From: Pseudoalteromonas rubra
GTDB lineage: Bacteria > Pseudomonadota > Gammaproteobacteria > Enterobacterales > Alteromonadaceae
Length of the DNA: 64,000 bases
Reading direction: 5' to 3'
Assembly: GCF_000967655.1 (NCBI RefSeq)
Contig: NZ_JXYA01000045.1
Coordinates: 1-64,000 of the forward strand
In this document: positions 44,407 through 49,849 of the stretch, one piece after another
How positions within the stretch are numbered: the stretch's first letter is position 1
Layout of the letters: each line of letters starts with the position of its first letter
Made by a program: the position numbers and the translations under genes
Notes under the pieces: model-generated
Databases searched by the model: none
What the model saw: the letters and a program-made list of their open reading frames with translations, nothing else
What the model was told of the DNA's origin: nothing

Positions 44407-45639
44407 ATGAATATCTATAAGAAGTTACATCTGCTTACTGTTCTAAGTGGAGTGGCTAGTGGCTTAACTGCACCAATAATTTATATATTTATACTTGATA
44501 AAGGTATTGATATTTCCGACCTGGGTATCCTAATCACAGTCGTATCTCTTACAATGGTTCTGTTTGAAGTGCCGCTAGGGTTGTTTGCCGATCGCTATGG
44601 TAAGTCTCTGACGTACACGTTGTCTCTAATTTTTAATGTTTTATTCTCCTTTGGGGTTTTTTACTTTAATGATTTTATTTATCTACTCCTGTGTATGATT
44701 TTTGCCGGGCTTGCTATGAGTTTGGCTTCAGGAACAATCGAAGCAATGCTCATCAACGGAATAGAGGAGCAAGAAAATAAATCTATTATTGTGCAAAAGA
44801 ATGTAGCAAATTTAAAAAGTGCCAGAGTGGTTGGAATTGTGATTGGAGCTGTTGTTAGCCTGATTGCGAGTATAATGTACTTATATTACCCTAGCTACTT
44901 TACTTCGTTTGACTATATGGAATTTGGATTTATTGCGATGGGAGCCATGTATATCATTCAAATGCCCATAGCGTTAAGTGTAAAAGATGAACCATTCAAT
45001 CGAAGAGAATCTACATCCCCAACGTTTTTAAGTACATTGTCACATTCAATTGTCAGTGTAAAAAAAGATAAAATAACCAGAACATTAATGCTATCTACAT
45101 TGCTTTTTGCCATGGGGGTGATAGCGATCGAAAAGTTCTGGCAAATACGTTTATCTGAATTGATTGAAGAGCGTTCTTTACCATGGCTATTTTCAGTTGC
45201 ATTTATATGTTCAAGCTTAACATCGCTTGCTGGGCATATCCTATCTGTACATATATGTCGTTTCTTTTCAAATAATTTTAATTCTGCGCTCGTTGGTTGT
45301 CGATTAGTATGTGGAACAGCATATTTTGCCATTTTTTTGTCAGAATCGATTTTGATGTTTATCATTTGCTTGCTAGTTGTCAACTTTGCATTTTCTGCTT
45401 CGCAATCTTTGCTTTCCACTTTACTGCATGAGAATATTGAAAATAGTAGAAGGACCACATTATTATCTTATCTATCCTGTTTTAACCAGGTAGGAGGGAT
45501 GATAGGCATCGCTGTGATGGCGTTGGTTGTGTCTGGAAATAATATTTCGTATGTATTTATGGCCTCTGGAATTGTTATTATTCTCTCTGCTGGTTTTCAC
45601 ATGAACAGCATTTTTGAAAAAAACTATTGTCCTGAGTAA
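44407..45639 (+). CDS. MFS transporter, probable exporter of the peptide
   Basis: About 410 aa with roughly twelve hydrophobic segments. The loop between helices 2 and 3 reads EVPLGLFADRYGKSLTYTLS, the motif A (GxLaDrxGkR-like) of the major facilitator superfamily. An in-frame ATG at 44359 would add 16 residues with no ribosome-binding site; ATG 44407 starts directly before helix 1 and has AAGG 14 bases upstream, so I prefer it, not strongly. It is the last gene of the island, on the same strand as the synthases, and a hairpin terminator follows. Export or self-resistance for the product is inferred from position. Confidence 0.82.
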   Translation: MNIYKKLHLLTVLSGVASGLTAPIIYIFILDKGIDISDLGILITVVSLTMVLFEVPLGLFADRYGKSLTYTLSLIFNVLFSFGVFYFNDFIYLLLCMIFAGLAMSLASGTIEAMLINGIEEQENKSIIVQKNVANLKSARVVGIVIGAVVSLIASIMYLYYPSYFTSFDYMEFGFIAMGAMYIIQMPIALSVKDEPFNRRESTSPTFLSTLSHSIVSVKKDKITRTLMLSTLLFAMGVIAIEKFWQIRLSELIEERSLPWLFSVAFICSSLTSLAGHILSVHICRFFSNNFNSALVGCRLVCGTAYFAIFLSESILMFIICLLVVNFAFSASQSLLSTLLHENIENSRRTTLLSYLSCFNQVGGMIGIAVMALVVSGNNISYVFMASGIVIILSAGFHMNSIFEKNYCPE

Positions 45640-45647
45640 AATCAATT

Positions 45648-45678
45648 AAGTTGTGCCGGTTAATGAGGCACAACTTTT
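45648..45678. terminator. Bidirectional terminator between the island and dusC
   Basis: AAGTTGTGCC and GGCACAACTT form a ten-base perfect stem around a nine-base loop, placed between the convergent MFS and dusC stops, with A/T runs on both sides. Confidence 0.8.
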
Positions 45679-45687
45679 CAAGGAATA

Positions 45688-46635
45688 TTACAGTTCTTGA
45701 TGAAGCACATCCACAACTTCATGTGTACGCTTCAGCCTTTTCACTTTTTCAAAAAGTTCGTGTGCCTGAGGGTACTGAAGTTTTAAGTATCCCAACCATT
45801 GCTTGGTACGTGAGGAAAAGTACTTTTCACTCATGCTTTCATCCTGGTGCATGGATGAATGAAGAATGTGGTATACCACTTTTTGCCACACCAGAGGTTG
45901 ATAATCCTCACCCGCCACATGTGCTTTAATTTTTGCGGCCAGATCAGGTGTTGCCAGGGCTCCGCGACCCAGCATCAGGTTGTTACACCCACTGCGTTGC
46001 CTGCAACGCATAGCATCTTCTACCTGCCAAATTTCTCCATTGGCAACGACCGGAATGGTCAGGCGTTCAAGAAGCGGCGGAATTTTCTCCCAATAGGCTG
46101 GTGGTTTATAGCCATCGCGTTTGGTACGGGCATGGATCACCAGGCTGGATGCGCCGGCACTTTGCACGGCATCGACGATTTCTGTACTGTTTGAATCGTC
46201 ATCAAAACCAAGGCGAATTTTGGCGCTGACTTCATGCTCTTGCGGTACTGCCTCGCGCACAGCCCGGATGATCTGATAAATTTGTTCGGGTTCTTTGAGC
46301 AGTACAGCGCCGCCTTTGCTCTTATTGACGGTTTTAGCTGGACAGCCAAAGTTCAGATCAACGCCGTGCGATCCCAATTTAACGGCTTTTCTGGCATTGG
46401 CCGCCAAGACATGAGGCACTTGTCCAAGTAGCTGGATCCGCACTGGCGTACCTGCTCTGGTCAAGCCGCCATTCAGAAGCTCCGGGCAATAACGGATAAA
46501 CACACGCCGTGGCAAGGTCAAGTCGACCACGCGGATGAACTCAGTGACACACATGTCGAATCCACCCAGATCGGTCAGTAGTTCGCGCATTTTAAAGTCG
46601 ACAACGCCCTCCATAGGGGCTAAAAATAGTTTCAT
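45688..46635 (-). CDS. dusC: tRNA-dihydrouridine(16) synthase
   Basis: 315 aa FMN-dependent enzyme that reduces uridine 16 in tRNA. APMEGVVDFKMRELL at the N-terminus and LNFGCPAKTVNKSKGGAVLL with catalytic Cys98 are characteristic; the length and the C-terminal helical domain fit the DusC subgroup. This is the intact copy and forms the right border of the NRPS island; a decayed, diverged copy lies at 14880-15513 in the same orientation. The C-terminal ends of the two copies differ clearly, so they are not a recent simple duplication over their whole length. Confidence 0.92.
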   Translation of the reverse strand: MKLFLAPMEGVVDFKMRELLTDLGGFDMCVTEFIRVVDLTLPRRVFIRYCPELLNGGLTRAGTPVRIQLLGQVPHVLAANARKAVKLGSHGVDLNFGCPAKTVNKSKGGAVLLKEPEQIYQIIRAVREAVPQEHEVSAKIRLGFDDDSNSTEIVDAVQSAGASSLVIHARTKRDGYKPPAYWEKIPPLLERLTIPVVANGEIWQVEDAMRCRQRSGCNNLMLGRGALATPDLAAKIKAHVAGEDYQPLVWQKVVYHILHSSMHQDESMSEKYFSSRTKQWLGYLKLQYPQAHELFEKVKRLKRTHEVVDVLHQEL

Positions 46636-46801
46636 TATTACCGCACCAGAAAAAATTCGCGCTATTCTATACGAGAGAAGATGATTTATTAATAGGGAAA
46701 TGGAGATAAAAATTTCTCAAGTGCTGAAATAAATATCTTCAGTCCGTGGTCTACTAAGCGAATCAACCATTTTTTATTGCTACCGATTGAGAGAGAACAA
46801 G

Positions 46802-47242
46802 ATGAAATCAGTTAAGAAAACTAACACACTAGCGATGACATTAGGCGCAGCAGTTGTGACTGCCGCAACCTTCAGTGCACCAGAGGCTGCTGCAAACCCA
46901 TTTAGCTTTGAGCAAATGACTGCTGGTTATCAGCTAGACGCGGGCGAAGGCAAATGTGGCGAAGGTAAATGCGGCGGCGATGCCAAAGGCAAGAAAGAAG
47001 GCAAGTGCGGCGAAGGTAAATGCGGCGGCGATGCCAAAGGCAAAAAAGAGGGTAAGTGCGGCGAAGGTAAATGCGGCGGCGATGCCAAAGGTAAAAAAGA
47101 AGGCAAGTGCGGCGAAGGTAAATGCGGCGGCGATGCCAAAGGTAAAAAAGAGGGCAAGTGTGGCGAAGGTAAATGCGGCGGCGATGCCAAAGGTAAAAAA
47201 GAAGGCAAGTGTGGCGAAGGTAAATGTGGTGGCCACGCTTAA
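46802..47242 (+). CDS. hvfA: HvfA-type precursor of an oxazolone/thioamide-modified copper-binding peptide
   Basis: 146 aa from ATG 46802 (an in-frame TTG at 46787 is rejected because the signal peptide begins at MKSVKKTNTL). A secretion signal ends near PEAAANPF. From there the protein is six copies of EGKCGEGKCGGDAKGKK, the last truncated to end in GGHA, giving twelve EGKCG motifs and twelve cysteines. In Haemophilus influenzae HvfA, a DUF692 iron enzyme converts EGKCG cysteines to copper-binding oxazolone-thioamide groups. The next two genes encode the expected HvfB and HvfC, so the same chemistry is inferred here, in an exported copper buffer. Confidence 0.85.
   Translation: MKSVKKTNTLAMTLGAAVVTAATFSAPEAAANPFSFEQMTAGYQLDAGEGKCGEGKCGGDAKGKKEGKCGEGKCGGDAKGKKEGKCGEGKCGGDAKGKKEGKCGEGKCGGDAKGKKEGKCGEGKCGGDAKGKKEGKCGEGKCGGHA
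46946..47239 (+). repeat. 51-bp tandem repeat in hvfA, five full units and one partial
   Basis: Units start at 46946, 46997, 47048, 47099, 47150 and 47201 and differ mainly by third-position changes (GGC/GGT, AAG/AAA, TGC/TGT). Each encodes the 17-residue EGKCGEGKCGGDAKGKK. Near-identity between units suggests recent expansion. Confidence 0.95.
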
Positions 47243-47267
47243 CAGCTGATCAGGCTAAGGAGTGATA

Positions 47268-48104
47268 ATGAATAAACCGTTTGGTATGGTCGGTATGGGT
47301 CTGAGGCGCGAGATGTTGGATGATATCCTGGCCTCACCGCCTCAGCAGGTTGACTATTATGAAGTAGCACCTGAAAATTGGATGACGCTCGGTGGCAAGT
47401 ACGCCGCTCAGTTTTCTGAGCTAACTGCCCGGCATCCTTTTGTTTGCCATGGTTTGTCGTTATCACTCGGATCGCCGGCACCGCTGGATACGCAATTCGT
47501 CAGCGATCTGAAAACTTTTTTTGCAACGCACAATATTCGCTGTTACAGCGAACATTTGAGTTACTGCTCGGGCGATGGTCACATGTACGATCTAATGCCT
47601 ATTCCGTTCACCGAAGAAGCGGTCAAGCATACCGCAGCGCGGATCCGAGAAGTGCAGGACAGACTTGAACGTCGGATAGCCGTGGAGAACGTGTCCTATT
47701 ACGCGGCACCCGGGCAGCAGTTGTCAGAGCTGGATTTTACTCGGGCTGTGCTTGAAGAGGCCGACTGCGATCTGTTGCTTGATGTGAACAATATTTACGT
47801 TAACTCAATTAACCATGGCTATGATGCCAGAGCGTTTTTAGCAGCAATGCCCAGCGAGCGCATCGCTTATGGCCATATTGCCGGGCACTATGTTGAGGCA
47901 CCAGACCTGCTAGTGGACACCCATGGCGACGCCGTGTGTGATCCGGTTTGGCAATTGCTACAGCAAGCTTATCAAATACACGGTGTATTCCCGACACTGC
48001 TGGAGCGTGATTTTAATATTCCACCTATGGCGCAATTGCTGGAGGAGGTCGATCAGATCCATGTTGTGCAAAGTCTGGACAAGTCACAAAGGGGGATAGC
48101 CTGA
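47268..48104 (+). CDS. hvfB: HvfB, multinuclear iron oxidase (DUF692/MNIO family)
   Basis: 278 aa TIM-barrel enzyme. GMGLRREMLDDIL and YYEVAPENWM begin the family; HGLSLSLGSPAPL, YSEHLSYCSG, VENVSYY, LLDVNNIYVNSINHG and YGHIAGH hold the His, Asp and Glu residues that bind the iron centre in MNIO proteins. It modifies cysteines of the precursor encoded just upstream, together with the partner encoded downstream. ATG 47268 is preceded by AAGGAG with five-base spacing; an in-frame GTG at 47262 overlaps that site and is rejected. The stop overlaps the start of hvfC by one base. Confidence 0.9.
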   Translation: MNKPFGMVGMGLRREMLDDILASPPQQVDYYEVAPENWMTLGGKYAAQFSELTARHPFVCHGLSLSLGSPAPLDTQFVSDLKTFFATHNIRCYSEHLSYCSGDGHMYDLMPIPFTEEAVKHTAARIREVQDRLERRIAVENVSYYAAPGQQLSELDFTRAVLEEADCDLLLDVNNIYVNSINHGYDARAFLAAMPSERIAYGHIAGHYVEAPDLLVDTHGDAVCDPVWQLLQQAYQIHGVFPTLLERDFNIPPMAQLLEEVDQIHVVQSLDKSQRGIA

Positions 48105-48850
48105 TGTCCTTTGAGCAAGTTCAGGCCGAGTTTATGGCCCATATTAAGGACCCTGCAGCGCACCCGGTACCAGCGGGTGTCGAGGACCGGCGCATGCAGG
48201 TTTATCGTGATTTATTTTTCAATAATATCGAGGGCTTTGTTGCATCCACCTTTCCGGTACTCAAAAGCCTCTACGATGAACAAACCTGGCTTACGCTGGT
48301 GCGCAGCTTCTTTAGTCAGCATGATTGTCAGTCTCCTTACTTTTTAGATATTAGCCGGGAATTTTTGGACTTTTTACAAGAAACATACCCGCCTACACCC
48401 GCAGATCCGCCTTTTATGCTTGAGCTTGCGCACTATGAGTGGACAGAACTGGAAGTAGCAATCGCCAAAGAGTGTGAAGCAGAACATCCTATTCCATTGC
48501 CTTTGTCTGAGCAATCCGGTTTACATCTGGCACAGGCAGCTCGCAGTGTCAGCTATCAATATCCGGTACATCAAATCAGTGAAGATTATCAGCCCCAGAC
48601 GACCTCGGGCCCACATTGTTTTATTGTGTATCGGGATCGTGCCTTTGATGTCCAGTTTATCGAAACTAACCCAATGACGGCCTTGTTGCTGCAAAATATT
48701 GTTGTTAATCCCGGAATAACCATCAGGGCATTAGCGGCCCAGCTGGCCGAGCAGTTTAGCCAGTTTGACGAACCAACCTTGATTAATGGCGCTGTTCAGA
48801 CGCTGAGTCAGTTTGTTCGTCTGGGCATATTGGTCGATAAAAAAGCATAA
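48104..48850 (+). CDS. hvfC: HvfC, DUF2063 partner of the MNIO enzyme
   Basis: 248 aa. The N-terminal DUF2063 domain shows DRRMQVYRDLFFNNIEGFVA followed by STFPVLKSL and the segment SPYFLDISREFLDFL. The family is often labelled putative DNA-binding, but in HvfABC and bufferin systems this protein recruits the precursor to the DUF692 enzyme. The C-terminal part (VNPGITIRALAAQLAEQF) looks winged-helix-like. The start is coupled to hvfB by a one-base overlap (TGATG), supporting a stoichiometric HvfB-HvfC complex. Confidence 0.87.
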   Translation: MSFEQVQAEFMAHIKDPAAHPVPAGVEDRRMQVYRDLFFNNIEGFVASTFPVLKSLYDEQTWLTLVRSFFSQHDCQSPYFLDISREFLDFLQETYPPTPADPPFMLELAHYEWTELEVAIAKECEAEHPIPLPLSEQSGLHLAQAARSVSYQYPVHQISEDYQPQTTSGPHCFIVYRDRAFDVQFIETNPMTALLLQNIVVNPGITIRALAAQLAEQFSQFDEPTLINGAVQTLSQFVRLGILVDKKA

Positions 48851-48998
48851 TACCCCTTTATCAGCCCTCTAAGTTCGATTATTATGGGCGCCGTTTTGTC
48901 GTGCTTAAGCTGAGTGCAGGACAGGCAGCCGAATTTGGGCGGTTTCGTCCAGGGCGCGCTGCCTGCTCACCCAGCGCTTAATAAATAAAGGTAGTAAT
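48851..48998. other. Spacer upstream of a 40-aa gene
   Basis: No feature recognised in this stretch apart from the ribosome-binding site AAAGG at 48987-48991 for the small gene that follows. Confidence 0.4.
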
Positions 48999-49121
48999 AT
49001 GTCTAAAGGTGATTTCAAAGATCCATTCAACGCGAAGTATTTCCTGGCTTTTGTTGCTGTGTTTGCAGGCATTGGTTGTCTGAATGCAATTCTTGGCTGG
49101 GCAACGGCGCTGAGCGTTTAA
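48999..49121 (+). CDS. 40-aa single-pass membrane peptide, function unknown
   Basis: ATG 48999 follows AAAGG at good spacing. The product is MSKGDFKDPFNAKYFLAFVA then VFAGIGCLNAILGWATALSV: a hydrophilic N-terminus and one long hydrophobic helix. A terminator 34 bases after the stop supports it being a transcribed unit. I do not recognise a family. Small membrane proteins of this kind often associate with larger complexes, but no partner is indicated by the neighbours (hvfC upstream, apt downstream). Confidence 0.65.
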   Translation: MSKGDFKDPFNAKYFLAFVAVFAGIGCLNAILGWATALSV

Positions 49122-49154
49122 TCGCAGCATAACTCCTTCTGTTAAGACAGAATT

Positions 49155-49186
49155 AAAAAGCCATCCAGACACTGGGTGGTTTTTTT
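49155..49186 (+). terminator. Rho-independent terminator
   Basis: AGCCATCCAG-ACA-CTGGGTGGTT stem with two wobble pairs, preceded by an A-run and followed by a seven-T run; it ends the transcript of the 40-aa gene before apt. Confidence 0.88.
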
Positions 49187-49253
49187 CTATCCGAACATCA
49201 TGAAATTATCGTAAAATCCACCCTCCTGGCATTTCATGTAATTGCTTTCTTGT

Positions 49254-49259
49254 TATAAT
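49254..49259 (+). promoter_or_regulatory. -10 element of apt
   Basis: Perfect TATAAT 38 bases before the chosen apt ATG. No clear -35. Transcription starting about seven bases downstream would exclude the upstream TTG at 49268 as a useful start codon. Confidence 0.5.
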
Positions 49260-49297
49260 CGAGCTCTTTGATATCAAAACTTATTAAGCATCCGATT

Positions 49298-49843
49298 ATG
49301 ACACAAGCAAATTTGTCACTGATTAAAGACAGCATCGCGACAGTTCCAAACTATCCGAAAGAAGGGATCATGTTCCGTGATGTAACGACCTTGTTGGCCA
49401 ACCCGGCAGCGTTTAAAGCAACCATGGACTGCCTGGTTGACGCGTACAAAGATCAAGGTTTTACTAAAATTATTGGTACTGAATCACGCGGCTTTATTTT
49501 TGGTGCGCCATTGGCCTACGAACTCGGCTTGCCTTTTATTCCGGTACGTAAGCCTGGTAAGCTTCCGCGCGAAGTGATCAGTCAGTCTTATCAGCTGGAA
49601 TATGGTGAAGATGTACTGGAGCTGCATGTTGACGCCATTGAAGAGGGCGACAAAGTCCTGTTGGTTGATGACTTACTGGCAACGGGCGGTACTATTGAAG
49701 CCACCGCTAAGCTGGTTGAGCGCCTGGGTGGTAAAGCCACCGATGCTGCGTTTGTGATCTCATTGCCAGAGCTGGGCGGCGAAAAGCGCGTGGCAGACAT
49801 GGGCATTAAAGTGCTGAAACTGGTCGAGTTTGACGGCGAGTAA
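49298..49843 (+). CDS. apt: Adenine phosphoribosyltransferase
   Basis: 181 aa cytosolic purine-salvage enzyme making AMP from adenine and PRPP. Family segments: PNYPKEGIMFRDVTTLLANP, the adenine/flexible-loop region ESRGFIFGAPLAYELGLPFI, and the PRPP-binding loop VLLVDDLLATGGTIEA. The length equals E. coli Apt from ATG 49298. An upstream in-frame TTG (49268) would add ten residues but overlaps the expected transcription start. It lies seven bases before dnaX, the conserved apt-dnaX arrangement of gammaproteobacteria. Confidence 0.95.
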   Translation: MTQANLSLIKDSIATVPNYPKEGIMFRDVTTLLANPAAFKATMDCLVDAYKDQGFTKIIGTESRGFIFGAPLAYELGLPFIPVRKPGKLPREVISQSYQLEYGEDVLELHVDAIEEGDKVLLVDDLLATGGTIEATAKLVERLGGKATDAAFVISLPELGGEKRVADMGIKVLKLVEFDGE

Positions 49844-49849
49844 CGCACT

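Larger units (their letters stand above)
15514..45687 (+). mobile_element. Putative biosynthetic genomic island between two dusC copies
   Basis: All genes from 15949 to 45639 lie on one strand, are visibly more AT-rich than the flanks, and encode one hybrid NRPS-PKS pathway. The segment is bracketed by same-orientation copies of dusC, one decayed (14880-15513) and one intact (45688-46635). No integrase or transposase was found, so entry or duplication by homologous recombination is inferred rather than shown. Confidence 0.6.

Noticed and set aside
46946..47239. Regularly spaced repeats as a CRISPR array
   Set aside because: Repeats are contiguous, in frame with a protein and without unique spacers.
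46930..47249. Long open frames on both strands over the hvfA repeats
   Set aside because: They arise from the periodic 51-bp repeat, which keeps all frames open; only the plus-strand frame has a signal peptide and the EGKCG motif.
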